NCBI RefSeq assembly: GCF_021462225.1
Contig: NC_061817.1
Span: 12,639,204 to 12,703,203 of the forward strand
Source: Girardinichthys multiradiatus
Lineage: Eukaryota > Chordata > Actinopteri > Cyprinodontiformes > Goodeidae
DNA: 64,000 nt
Reading direction: 5' to 3'
Under the pieces are notes generated by a model. It ran no database searches and was not told the origin of the DNA. It saw only the letters and a list, made by a program, of their open reading frames with translations. Shown here piece by piece: positions 38,448 to 51,129 of this stretch; the first letter of the stretch is position 1, and every line of letters begins with the position of its first letter. The translations under genes and the position numbers were made by a program.

Positions 38448-41400
38448 TTACTGAAAAGGAAACACTTAGAGAAGCATAACAATTCCCTCGAAATGCAGCG
38501 CTGCAGCTCACATATCCTCTACATCACTATGAACATCCTGTTTCTCTAAGATTAAAACCTACCTATAAGTCAAATGTTTTCAACCTTTTAATATTGTAAG
38601 CTGTTTCCACCTTAATGTTCACATGTGCTCAAAGGTCCCATGACAGACAAGTTCAATATTGTGACTAAACCTCTTAAATGGTAGAAATACCAAATGCCAG
38701 CGTGTTTCTTCTCACCAATCCAGTGGTTTGTAAACTCCTTTCCTTAGCTTGAGCCAGACCGTCCACTGTGACTTCATTCATACTACTGAAAACACAAGAT
38801 TTGCACATTATTTAACTGACATGAAAGGCCAGTTACATAAAAACTTTATGTTAAATTAGTCAGGGTAAAACTTAAAAACAAAGATCAACTATTTTAACAG
38901 AAAATGCAAAAATCTCTGGAACAATACTAGACGAGAAAATTACTGAATTTGCTTTGTTTCTATCAGTAATTTAAGAATCTTACATTATATACTTACAGCA
39001 TTTTCCTCACATGGTAGGAGTAAAGTAGTTATTTCTGTTTGATTTAGTTGAATGCTGTTATGCATTAAGACAGTTGGGATTCTTTCTCAAACAAAGGGAC
39101 ATTTTCAAATTTTTTCTGGCTGAATTTCTCAAGAAACTTTTAATCTTTTAGCTGCTGCAGGATGACGCATTACCTAAGCGAAAGATTTTATTAGAGATGC
39201 AGCAGAATGGGATTTTTAGCTTAACCTGCGCTGGCTGGTGAGACAAACAAACAAACAAAAAAAATCCAATATTTTACTGATCAGCAAATGCATCATACTG
39301 AGAGCTACCAAGTCACAACATAAGCAACACTCGTTAGTGTGGAAGCTGTTACAGAGAGGAAAACTGTATTTTCTAGGACATGTCCAGACATGTCTGGGGT
39401 TCAAGCAGACTAAGCGAGAGGAAACTTCAAGCAGATAACAAGAAGGTAGAACAGAGTAAATGCGGCAGCCTTTGGAAATCTGTGAAGATGAAGATTTGTT
39501 TTATCTAGCACATACAAACACTGCTCTTTTGGTGTTGCTAGCTAACATCCATTATTGCTAATATAAGATGCTAAAGACAATTTAAACTGTTAATTCTGTG
39601 ATCATTTGGTCTTTGTTCTTTTTTATTCTTATATTAAAATTCTTAAAAAGAAATTAGAATCAGCTAAAATCGGTATACGTAGGTCAAAGCTTAAAAAAAA
39701 ATAATATATATATTATAATTATAAAAAAATCTGAAATAGGGCCCAAAATTCAGTTCGGTGCATCGCTGGTTTTAGTCTTCAATTGTCACAAATCTACTGT
39801 TGATTTTTTTTTGTTTACCTTAATCTTTGTTGACTTGAGAAGTTTATTTTCTGTGATAACATGTCATCTGATTCACTTGTACCTGTGTAAAAAAAAGAGC
39901 AAGAAGCATTTTAAAATGACAAAATGAAAACAGTAGGGATTAATGGTAAATCCTTTTATTGGTTCCTCTTTTAGTTACTGGCCACTTGACTGGATGAGGA
40001 CCCATATTTATCTTGCTGCTACTCACTGTAAGCAGGAATGGCAACATAAAGCAAATCTACAGGTAAACTACAAATAACACACAAAAGCCTTTCCTGTCCT
40101 ACCATCACAAACATAAACATGCACAACCATACTGGAACCTTATCTGCAACTGTTGGCTTTGCTCAGATGAGACTAAGACTGAGCTCTTCACAACAAACCA
40201 CACAAATAAGAATTACATAGAAAAGCACCTCCTGCCCACTGTTAAGTACAGTAGTGGATGTGTCATGCTGTGGCCCCTTTTCTCTTACAAATGCCCTGAG
40301 AACCTTGCTACTAGAGCATATGGGATCGTGAACTCTTAGAAATCTTGAAGGAAAGTGAACTGAGAAGGGGATCCTGCTCGGTTTTCTCACCAGATATTGA
40401 TCTAAAACATGTGACTCAACACAGAAATGATTTAGGCTGCTGTAATAAAAAGGCTTTTGAAAGAAAAAAAAAAAAAACGAATGACACAAACTGAAACATC
40501 ATTGTCTACATCAAACAGGAGGCAATGTCATATGAGGGAGTTCAGAGAGCAAGGTACATTGAAAACACAATGTGAAACGGAGCACTTACTTAGTTTAGCC
40601 ATCTGACTGGACAAACTATCGGGTTTGGACAGACTGAGGGAGCTGTCGCTTTTAACTGAAGTGAAGCCTGATTGGTTGATGGATGAATCAAAATCTGACA
40701 GGTTTACATAGCTGGGACTCTGAAAGAGATCAAAAGAAAAGTGTACAATTTACCCATTTGACACTAGTATGAATGTGTGGCTGCTCTTTACCTTCTGCTC
40801 TGTGCTTTGACCATTCGTTAATCTTCTTTCAAACCTGTAATTAGCAAAACAACCAATCATACATTGGTGATTAAATAACACTTTCCAGCAGTTTTAATAA
40901 TGATTTAGTAACCTGTGGTAGCGAGTGAAGGCAGTGTTCATTTCATCGTTGGTGGCCAGTAACTCCTCGATCAGCTTCTCCTCACTGAGTCTGGGGATGA
41001 TCTTCACAATCCTGTCTTGCATTTCCTTACAAACAGTGTACAACTGCTAATGACACAATGAGACAAAGTATGTGTGGGTAGGGAAGGGGATTGAAGGGCC
41101 AGATGCAGCACAAAACGCATATAGTGCTAGATCAGTTAAGGGTAACGCAGCGTCAAGGAACAAGAGAGGAAGGGAATCCCTTTCCTGCAACAGTAAGAGC
41201 AAAGAATTTAGATGCAGTGAGACGGATCCATTTTTACCTCCAGCAGCTCCATGTCAGCTTGTTTCACTGTGACTGGATCCAGCTGGCTCATCATATCTGA
41301 CATGGTGGACAGGTTGTTTCGCACAACTCCCAGCTCCGTCTTCAACATCTTTACCTGCAACAGTAGGATTGTTCAGTAAATGGACCAGGCTATAATTAGA

Positions 41401-44400
41401 GATGCACCGAGCAACCAGTTGGTGATTGGAAGAGACTGATTTTTCAACTCCATCCACGTGGGATGAGACTTCAGGGGATGACAGGAGGTTGAACGTTTTA
41501 CAGCAAAGCAGTTCTGTTTGTCACGTTCTGTAGATGTTTGGGTTTTGGTTTTCTTTTTGGTTTAATTTCTTGTATGTTGCTTATGGATTCTTTTTGTTTA
41601 TTTTCTGTTAGATGTGTAAGATTTTTCCCCTTGTGTTTCTGTTCAGCTTAATTTAGGTTTATTTATTCCCACAGCTGTGTAACACAGACTGCACTCTCAC
41701 ACACACAGTTTGACATCACCTCTACTCCTAATGTAGAAAAATAATGTTCAATCCCAGGCTTTCTGAAGTTTCTGTACAGTTACACTAAATCAATAAACAA
41801 TTTAACAATTTAAGACTTAAAAGAAAACCAGAGCTTTTTCTCTTAAAAATAAACTTGGACACTGTGGTTATTTATTTTTGAACGAAATTTGAAAATACTG
41901 AATACCTTATATATATACAGTACAGACCAAAAGTTTGGACACACCTTCTCATTAAAAGAGTTTTCTTTATTTTCATGACTATGAATATTGTAGCTTCACA
42001 CTGAACACATCAAAACTATGAATTAACACATGTTGAATTATATACTGAACAAAAAAGTGTGAAACAACTGAAAATATGTCTTATATTCTAGGTTCTTCAA
42101 AGTAGCCACCTTTTGCTTTGATTACTGCTCCGCACACTCTTGGCATTCTGTTGATGAGCTTCAAGAGGTAGTCACCTGAAATGGTTTTCCAACAGTCTTA
42201 AAGGAGTTCCCAGAGATGCTTAGCACTTGTTGGCCCTTTTGCCTTCACTCTGCCATGCTGGTTCAATATGCCTTCAATTTTGAATAAATCCACAACAGTG
42301 TCACCAGCAAAGCAACCCCACACCATCACACCTCCTCCTCCATGCTTCACGGTGGGAACCAGGCATGTAGAGTCCATCCGTTCACCTCTTCTGCGCCGCA
42401 CAAAGACACGGTGGTTGGAACCAAAGATCTCAAACTTGGACTCATCAGACCGAAGCACAGATTTCCACTGGTCTAATGTCCATTCCTTGTGTTCTTTAGC
42501 CCAAACAAGTCTCTTCTGCTTGTTGCCTGTCCTCAGCAGTGGTTTCCTAGCAGCTATTTTACCATGAAGGCCTGATTCACACAGTCTCCTCTTAACAGTT
42601 GTTCTAGAGATGTGTCTGCTGGTAGAACTCTGTGTGGCATTGACCTGTTCTCTAATCTGAGCTGCTGTTAACCTGCGATTTCTGAGGCTGGTGACTCGGA
42701 TGAACTTATCGTCCGCAGCAGAGGTGACTCTTGGTCTTCCTTTCCTGGGGCGGTCCTCACGTGAGCCAGTTTCTTTATAGCACTTGATGGTTTTTGCGAC
42801 TGCACTCGGGGACACTTTCAAAGTTTTTCCAATTGTTCGGACTGACTGACCTTCATTTCTTAAAGTAATGATGGCCACTCGTTTTTCTTTACTTAGCTGC
42901 TTTTTTCTTGCCATAATACACATTCTAACCGTCTATTCAGTAGGACTATCAGCTGTGCACTGTATCCACCTCCTGCACAACACAACTGACGGTCCCAACC
43001 CCATTTATAAGGCTTTAAATCCCACTTATTAAACCTGACAGGGCACACCTGTGAAGTGAAAACCATTTCAGGTGACTACCTCTTGAAGCTCATCAACAGA
43101 ATGCCAAGAGTGTGCGGAGCAGTAATCAAAGCAAAAGGTGGCTACTTTGAAGAACCTAGAATATAAGACATATTTTCAGTTGTTTCACACTTTTTTGTTC
43201 AGTATATAATTCCACATGTGTTAATTCATAGTTTTGATGCCTTCAGTGTGAAGCTACAATATTCATAGTCATGAAAATAAAGAAAACTCTTTGGGAAGGT
43301 GTGTCCAAACTCTTGGTCTGTACTGTATATATATATTTTTTTAGGTATTCAAAAAAGCAAAAGGTTAAAAGGAGATTAAAGTAGGAGAAGAGATATGCTA
43401 TAATTATTTATGGTTGGATTTTATTTTAAACAGTGCTGTAAAAAAACATTGGCCCCTTATAGATTTGTGATGGTTTGTAATGTCCTTAGGAAAGTTTAAT
43501 ATCAGAAAAAGATAACCTGAGTAAATACAATATTTTCCATTTATGACTTCAACAGCTATTTCTTTGAGCCATTCTGAGGTGGACCTGCTGATGTCCTCTA
43601 GATCACCCTCCTGCTGCATAACTGGTGGACTTGTGCTTGAGGCTACTGACATTCTGACATTCTCCTTTAGGATTTTCTGCTAAAGAGCAAAATTCATGTC
43701 CCCATCAATTATGGAAAGTCCTCCAGGTTTTGAAACAGCACAGCAGCCCCACACCATCATTCTACCATCACCATTTTTAACTGTTGGCATGATGTTTAAT
43801 GCTGTGTTTAATCAAAAGCAGATAGAATGGGACACGCACTCTCTAAAAATGTTCCACTTCTGTCTCTTCAGTCGATAGACTATTTTCCCAAAAGTCTTGG
43901 GGATCATTAAGATGCTTCTATCAGCAGTAGATTTGGCCTCGGAACTCTCCCATGGATGACATTTTGCCCAGTCTCTTTCTTACTGTTGACTTATGAACTC
44001 TGACCTTACTGAGGCAAGTGAGGCTTGCTGTATTTTAGATGTTCTGGGTTCTTTGTCACCTCCTGGAGGAGTTGTTGATGTGCTCTTGGATTCATTTTGA
44101 TAGGACGGCCACTCATGAGAAGGTTCACCACTGTTCTATGTTTTCTTCACAAATCAAACATGGAATAGATTGAACTGCGGTTAACCAGAGTCAAAAAGTT
44201 CAAAAACGAACTGGCGCTGTAGCCCTTTCCAGGCAGATAGATGTTAGTGACTTTCTTTCAGAACTATTCTTAACATTCTTCACATCAGGGCATGGCGTGT
44301 TATTTTTTGAGACCTTTCAGCCTACCTAATGTTGTTAGACAGGTTCTGTTTAAGTGGTTTTTTGATTCTACAGAACTGACGGTTCTCAGGCATGGGTGCG

Positions 44401-47400
44401 GCTGGGTGGAATTGAGTGCAGCTTTTGTTTTTTTAATGTTTTTTTTAGGCACTAGTGTGCTTTATTTTTCTCAGTATTTTTAGAAAAAAAGCTGGCAGGA
44501 AATAGGGTGGAGAGAGTGGGAAAGACCTGCGGCAAACGTCAAAGGGCCGGGACTCATACCCGCGACAGCCGCGTCGAGGAGTAAGGCCTCTGTACATGGG
44601 TCGCACGCTCTATCCCTGCGCCACTGCTGCCTTCTGAGTGCAGCTTTTTCTGATTGATAACAGTGAACTTTATGGGGGGAGTTGGATTACTTACTATAAA
44701 CATATTATTGTTTAAACAGGTACGTTTTTAACTGAAGCAAAAAGTAGAAAAAATCAGCTGAAACTGGTATGCGAAGGTCAGAGCTCTAAAAAACCAGTCA
44801 ACCGATATCAGCCACAAAAACTCAAATTTTTAGCGAAAGGAAATAATGATACGTGATACAATACTAAGTGAGAAATAGAAATGATGAGCAGTTGTTAAAC
44901 CAGCATAAAGAGAGTGAAATTATAAGAGGAGTGGAAGTGAGATATAATCTTCTAGCTGCATCACCTGGCTAGGAGTAAAGACACCGGTTCCCTCCAGGGC
45001 CAGTTTGAGCTCAGAGGTGTGAGCTGGGATGAGAGGTTTAGAAGACAGGCGCACAGCAGGGAAAGCAGTAACAGTAGGCCCATTCTCAGGTATAGTCTGC
45101 CACGCAGAGAGGCAGCGAGAAGACAAGAGAAAGGAATGAGCAAAGATAAGAGAAAGCACACAGATGTCAGCAGCAAACCAAAGTGCACACAACACCGCCT
45201 GCACCTTTTTTGGAGCTTGAGCCAACAAGTAACCGTCGAGCTGAGCCACGGGGAACTCCAGTCCCTTCCTTCGCAAGTCTTCATACACTGACACCACGCC
45301 CGTCAGGTCGGGCGAGCTGCGGAATGCGTCGGCCCATGCCTTGACGAGCAAAAACCAAAAATTACTGACAGACAATGAAGCTACTGAGTCTGTGCCCAGC
45401 CTGAGCTCTTTGTTTCACTCCGCCGCAGCCTCAGCCACACCTGTATGATGGCGAGGACTCTGTCATGCACGACTTGCGGAGGGTTGTTCCTCGGGATGAT
45501 GGAGCGCACCAGAACCCCCTCAATAAAGTCGCGCGTTGTCACCAGAATGTGAAATCTGTACCCGCAGTTCTTCACGCAGGTCTCAAGAACCTGCAGTCAG
45601 AAAGAGGATGAAGGGAAATCCCACAGGAAAAAAATGCCAAACAGTTAACTTTCCCAAAATTTTGCAGTGACTAATAGGACCAACACTCACAGTAAGTGTC
45701 AACATGATCTCCTTGAAGTTCTTGTTTGCAACAATCCTCTTCTTTATGGCTCTGACTGCATCTCTGGGCCTGTAAATCAGAAAGTTTACAACAAGCACTT
45801 AAACTCCAGGGAAGAACGTGTTTCTGATGATGACAGATAAATCACACACACACACACACCCTTCCTCTGAGCTGTTGACAATGTCACAGATTTCCATGTT
45901 GAGTTCCCAGTCTTCGGAAGGTGAACTGGAGTTAGTGGCACGCTCTGTAAAAAAGAATCAGATATTACGACAGCTTACTATTTTATGCTAAATTAATTAC
46001 ACTTTTCATTCAGACCATTAATAGCAGGTCATCAATTTTTTTTCTGTAGTTAAAACATTTAGTAACTCTTCTAGATATTTGGAAGTAATTGGAACAGATT
46101 TACTTTAATTTAAATTCAAATAAAAAAATATTAAAATTAAATTAAGAATACAGACAAAACAACAATATTCGAGGTAATAAAATGTAATAAAAAAAACAAA
46201 AGGAGGTAAAAAAAACACAGCTTTGTTGTTTTATGTGACAGGATGTGTTTACGTTGCATTTTGTATTTTTTGAAATGTTGACCTTAACTAAACCAGAGAT
46301 CCAAAGACCTCGGCTGGAGGCTGAAAATAGCCGTGCCAGGCCAACATCCCACCTTTTTCCAACTAGTGAACGCACCATACATAAGCATTACCAGGTTGCG
46401 CTAACCTGGTAATGCTTACCTGGTGAGGTGTTTAATATGATGTCAGATGAAGCACAGACATATTTAAAAGGAACATGAATTCTTTATGGAGGTGTGTCGC
46501 TTGCAAGGAGTCACAATGGTTAGCCTTGCAGAAAGAAGGTTCTGGGTTCAAATCCCAGCATGGGGCGGCTTCTGCGGGGAGTTTGCATGTTCTCTCCATG
46601 TGTGGGCTTTCTCCATGTACTCCAGTTAGGCCCAAAAGCATTACTGTTAAGTTAATTGATCTAAAAGGAGCCATCTGCCACACCACATTACATTCATACC
46701 CTTCTTGGGGACGTGCTGTCAAATTTGGCAAAGGAGTAAGGTGACCTGCAGCCGATTTCGGTAGATAACAGGAAGGTTGAATGTATTACAGAAAAGTTGT
46801 TCAGTTATCCTTTTGATCTTTTAACCTCTGTCTGAGATGGATTGTGTTAGATTTGAAAATGTTGGTAGTCCATTGAAGATCTTAGAGTTTAGATAAGGGT
46901 CACCATTCTCTGTAAACAGAGATTGCTTTTAACTGCACTAATGCCCCTTTTCCATAAGTATCTACTCTACTTGACTCGCATTGGGTTGGCTCTACACGGT
47001 TTGGTTCACTTTCCATTACAAATGAGTACCATCTCAATGTGGGCAGGGTTGTAAACAGCAAGGTGTGCCCATAGTCCAAAAAAAGTAATGTGATTTGTCA
47101 CACAAACAAAACAACGACCTTGACTGCTGCTGTGAAAGAAGAGCCAGAGAAGGCTGCAGGCGGCAAGACGAAGCCCTCTGGATCAGTACAGGAGAGAGAG
47201 GGAAGCTGTGGAGCGGTACAAGCTAGGGGACATGTGAGGGTCAGCTAACACTACAATAAACAATAAAACACATTAAGCCCAGTGTACAACAGTGTATTAA
47301 AATATGATGTGAATAGTAATACCGCCCCCTACCCAATCAGTGACTGACAGACTTCTGACATGGCGTTTTCAATACGGGTCGACTTGCTTGGAATTGCAGG

Positions 47401-48976
47401 CAAGCAGGTACTAAATACAGTAATGGTTCGACGAAACCGTTACTAATGGAAAAGCCTAAAAAGCGAGTAGAGCCGTACTAAACCACACTGAGTAGGGACC
47501 AGTGGAAAAGGGGCATTCTAGCGCAGATTGCTATCATATGCAAAAAAATAATAATTTTATGTCTACTCCAAATTTTTGTCTTTGTTGAGTTTTACAGTAA
47601 TGGACCCCTGACACACAGTGTGACTTCGCCTCTACTCCAAATACAAATGATAAATGATCGACAGGCTAGAAAGAGGAAGTTCTCAAAGAAAAATCAAAAA
47701 CAACTAAAACCAGTATTGGAAAGTCAAAATTTAACAAAACCTTGTCAGAAGTAATGAGCCACAAATCTCTGATGGGTCCATCTCCAAGCTAAATGTTGTT
47801 TGGTTGTACTTTGAATGGCTCTACCTTGGTTTAATTTATTTGTTTTTCAATTTTAATTTAGATTTTGGGCCTGGAATGTTAGTTTTACAGTTGTATTGTA
47901 CTTCCACAGGATGTTTTGTACCAATCATGTGTCAATTGGTATCCATCTTGGGAACAGTTTGTACCCACTTTGACAACAGATGACTTAAAGTCATTTTCTG
48001 TAATCCATTCATAGTCTACTGTAAGTAAATGTGGTTATGTGACACCAATACATCATATCTACCCGCAGGATGTCGCTCAGAATAATTTTGGTTCATAATC
48101 TGTCGTAATTTGTTTATCAACTGGTCCACATTGGGTGTTATATAAAACCTTCAGAATAATGTACAAATAAATTAAAATGTGTATGTTATTCGAGGATTTT
48201 ATTTATCTGCATAATGAATCAATATTCTTAAAGATAAAAAATAAATAAAGTAGTACACAGATTTGTAGTTGTGCTTGTCGTTTAGGATCAAATGCTGTCC
48301 TTCCTAGTGCCTTTTCTTTTGTTTTTACAAAATAATACTACACCAGACACAATATGCAAGACAGTTATGTAAAGTAAAGCAAGCATGTTGCTTGTTTGGT
48401 CAGTAGTACTTTGTGATGAAAAACAGATGTATAAGTTGCATAGTCAATGTGATTTACTTTAGAAGGCTTAATGCCATTGTTGAGATGCATTTCTTCATTC
48501 TGTGGGATTATTTTTAGCTCCTAGCTGCTCAAATGAAGGATAAATGATTTCCTGTTTGATGCCAAAACCTTGTATCTTGCTCCTCAAAGACAGACTGGAT
48601 GACATAATTTTGAAGAACTCTAATCAGCCATGATGACAAAAATCCTAGATGTGCGCATTTATGTGTGTGCACACATTCCCCTTTGGTATTTAAAGGCAGC
48701 ACACTCCTAGCTACCTAAAAAAAAAAAGTAAAAATTGGCACCAAAAAGGGATTTGCCAGTTTTTTTTTTTTTTGGAGTGGGAGTCATCTGGATGAGGTGA
48801 GAGAGAGCGAAATAAAGGAAAAGCTTGAGTCTGACTTCAGTTGGCAACCCTGGTTTAGGGGAAAAACTACATATTTAGAATAGAATTGTTTATTTGTCTC
48901 TCAGTGGGGAAGATCCCAAAGCACAGGAGCATGTTTGAAAGGCAAATAGAAGCACACTGGTACATCCATTAAAATC

Positions 48977-49007
<31 letters not shown>

Positions 49008-49896
49008 TGATAATAATAATAAAACTACAACAGACAAGAATACTGATTGGCAAACCTATAATTAAATACATATGAATTTTAGATATTTTAAAACGAAATT
49101 ACACTATATATATTTAATATCCCCAAATTAACATCATTTGAAGAAGGGTGAAAACGAGCGCACTAATAATGTTGCTGGCTGTTTGGTGGCCTGTTGTGTG
49201 GATGGAGAAAGCCCAACTGTTTACCCTGAGCATTATTTACAGGTGCAACATTAGGAAATGTCAATATAGGTGTATGTGGTTCCTGGTTCCCAAGGTTACT
49301 ACAGTCAGTACAATAAATGGAGATAAGCTCTTTAAACATTTATTAGAGGTTCTTCGGATTTCAGTAATTCGCATTGCTACGGAATATTTATTAAAGCTGC
49401 CAGTTTACTTTATATTAATGAGAGGCACAGAAAGCCAGGGTGATATATGCATGTAGTGCAGCCTTCACTCATTTGGGTCAGATGGGGTTATGATGGGGAG
49501 GGGGTGTCCGGATCAGCTCGGTGCAGGTTAAAAACAGACCCAACAGGGACCAATCGGTTTCCCCAACACCTCCCCCGCCTAATCATTGTCTGCTGAGGGC
49601 GGCAGTCACCCCTGTAAGCCGCTGTTCCTCCATCCGTGTTCATGCATTTAACTTGGGTCTTCCATCAGACCGGCAGCAAGCCTTGACCGCATCGTCCCTT
49701 GGAATAAAAATGAGGCTACAGAACAGCCTGGATGGCAGCTCGGCGGAGCTTTAATGGGTGTCTGCGGGCGGAACGCTTGAGCGAAGCCTGTAATAACCCT
49801 AATCATCACCACTGTAATTTTACGTTGCTTATTTTAGAGCTCACCGATCCGCTGTCCCACCGGCGAGCTGAACGGGTTCCCCAGCAGAAACTCCAT
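36038..49896 (-). CDS. tom1: TOM1, VHS/GAT endosomal adaptor
   Basis: Links ubiquitinated cargo to endosomal sorting, with partners such as TOLLIP, ubiquitin and clathrin in the known family. Fifteen exons give 462 aa: 49845-49896, 45860-45944, 45691-45769, 45441-45590, 45205-45339, 44965-45096, 41238-41354, 40913-41046, 40792-40834, 40590-40719, 39819-39882, 38716-38785, 37911-37973, 36634-36673 and 36038-36132. The VHS domain spans about residues 15-150 ([40 protein letters not shown]). The GAT domain is about 212-305 ([24 protein letters not shown]). The conserved C-terminal pieces are [13 protein letters not shown] and [19 protein letters not shown]. The central linker differs from human TOM1 and TOM1L2, so ohnolog status is open, but VHS residues and gene order favour tom1 over tom1l1. 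Confidence 0.92.
36840..37260. repeat. Degenerate Tc1-like fragment in a tom1 intron
   Basis: Runs of transposon-end-like phrases such as GGACCACTGTGCTGCC and GGCATCACTCCCTAACAACTG. No open frame of note. Confidence 0.45.
37600..37830 (-). repeat. Degenerate Tc1-like fragment in a tom1 intron
   Basis: Contains CATGATGCTGCCACCACC, the reverse complement of the HGGGSIM codons of Tc1-like transposases. Confidence 0.6.
38402..38441. repeat. CA dinucleotide microsatellite
   Basis: About 20 uninterrupted CA units inside a tom1 intron. Confidence 0.95.
41918..43325. mobile_element. Tc1 element in a tom1 intron
   Basis: Terminal inverted repeats begin CAGTACAGACCAAAAGTTTG and are flanked by TA. 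The inverted repeats are long (about 210 bp). It is a different Tc1 family from the elements at 6.9 and 14.7 kb. Confidence 0.9.
42198..42914 (-). pseudogene. Tc1 transposase with central deletion
   Basis: Starts [12 protein letters not shown] with the paired-like HTH ([20 protein letters not shown]), continues through the basic linker to the first catalytic Asp in SDESKF and to [13 protein letters not shown]. It then jumps from IEGILNQHG to [16 protein letters not shown]. The missing segment normally holds the second Asp and the third acidic residue, so the protein is catalytically dead. Confidence 0.88.
43430..44200 (-). repeat. Degenerate Tc1-like element in a tom1 intron
   Basis: Begins GTGCTGTAAAAAAACATTGGCCCC and holds transposase-like phrases such as CACACCATCATTCTACCATCACC. 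Many stops. Confidence 0.6.
44490..44640 (-). mobile_element. tRNA-derived SINE
   Basis: On the minus strand TGGCGCAGGGATAGAGCGT and GGGTATGAGTCCC form A- and B-box-like pol III promoter motifs. G/C-rich against an A/T-rich intron. Confidence 0.6.
46490..46740 (+). mobile_element. tRNA-like SINE common in fish
   Basis: Has GGTTCTGGGTTCAAATCCCAG as B box followed by GAGTTTGCATGTTCTC and CATGTACTCCAG, the typical body of a widespread fish repeat. The tail reads TTAAGTTAATTGATCT. Confidence 0.75.
46942..47515. mobile_element. MITE, 574 bp, superfamily unresolved
   Basis: Ends TGCCCCTTTTCCA and TGGAAAAGGGGCA are perfect inverted repeats of 13 bp, with further imperfect complementarity inward (TACTCTACTTGACTCG against CGAGTAGAG). 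No clear target duplication is seen and there is no coding region. Confidence 0.7.
48976..49022. repeat. TAA trinucleotide microsatellite
   Basis: About 15 units with one interruption, in tom1 intron 1. Confidence 0.95.
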
Positions 49897-51120
49897 GGTG
49901 GTGGGCGGTGAGAGGGTCCAACGTCCCCTGGCCCCGCTGCTGCTGCTGCTACAGAGCTTTCTCCAAAGTGGGGCACTAAGTGCGTCAGGCTTTAAAGGGA
50001 AAGCAGCCTGCTCCTCATCAGTTGCTGGCTGTAATAATGTTAGTGCGTTGTAACTGCGCCCCGCGGCGGCTGCTAGGATTTCTGCTCCGTGTAAACATCT
50101 CAGGGAAATCTTTGCATTTGCATAAAGTGAATGTATACATTAGAGTGCAGAACTGCCAGAATTATAGAACACAGAAAATGATCACCTCACATAAAAACAA
50201 AAAAGACTCTCTTACAGCTGCATGTATTTATTCCTGTGTAGCTATTTAGAAATGAAAAATCTAATCCAGTAGTGCGTAATTGTAAGGTAAAAGTAGTTTT
50301 ACATTTTTACAATGAAAATCTAAAGTGCGGACTGCATTTGTATTTAGCCCCCATTATCCTGGTGTCCCTAAATAAACACCAGTGCAATAAACTGCCTTGA
50401 CGGGCGTAGTAACAGTCACTAAGGGGGCGGGGCTTTTGCGAAAGGTCAATTGCCTGTGTGTAAATTAATCTGAGTATAAATGCAGCTTTTAGGCCTAAAA
50501 CAAAATATTAATATTTATTTTTTACATAATCATGTATGTGAAAGTTGTGAATATGTCATTAATATAAATGTTCTTAAGGTTACTTTTCTGTTTTCCTCTT
50601 AATTTCTCAACCGCTGCCTGGATAGGCGTCTGGTCTGCTCTATTACTGTAATGCACCTTGAATGCGCGAAACTAATCTTTAACAGAGAGCTAACGTCAGC
50701 TGGCGTGACGGTCGGCTCACTCGACCGCAGTAAACTGTGCTGGGTGACACCAAAAACATAACAGCAGTAACCCCGATGGTTATGCCAGGCAGCACTAAAG
50801 TCTTGAGCATGCATTCTGCATATTCCATGCGGACACGGTGCTCAGTGGCTCTTACAAGATAACACCTGTTTGCTTCTACACCTGCAGAAACATTCATATT
50901 AACCGTTTTTTACCAAAAAGTGCACGGTACTTATGAATGCAAGATGTATTTAGTGGTAAATGTGACTTAATATAGAACATTTGTGTATCTGTTAACACCT
51001 GAATCTAAACACCTGTGGGTCTGAGTTATCTATTATTTATTGTCGTAGATGTCAGAGTCTGAGTCTGTGTGTGTTTTAGTGTACTTGTCTACATAACCAT
51101 TCAGTATTTCTCAGTTGGTG
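49897..51120. other. tom1 5' flank and spacer
   Basis: The first 200 bp upstream of the tom1 ATG are G/C-rich with GCTGCTGCT and GGGGCGGGGC-like stretches at about 50425, consistent with a TATA-less promoter. The remainder shows no gene. Confidence 0.45.
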
Positions 51121-51129
51121 CTGGAGCTC

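Larger units (their letters stand above)
45945..49844. other. tom1: First intron of tom1
   Basis: A 3.9-kb intron holding a SINE, a MITE and a TAA microsatellite listed separately. The remaining A/T-rich sequence shows no exon or conserved element that I recognise. A 102-codon open frame at 49148-49456 has no recognisable domain. Confidence 0.6.

Noticed and set aside
49148..49456. 102-codon plus-strand frame in tom1 intron 1
   Set aside because: No family resemblance, no splice or promoter context, and it is surrounded by repeats.
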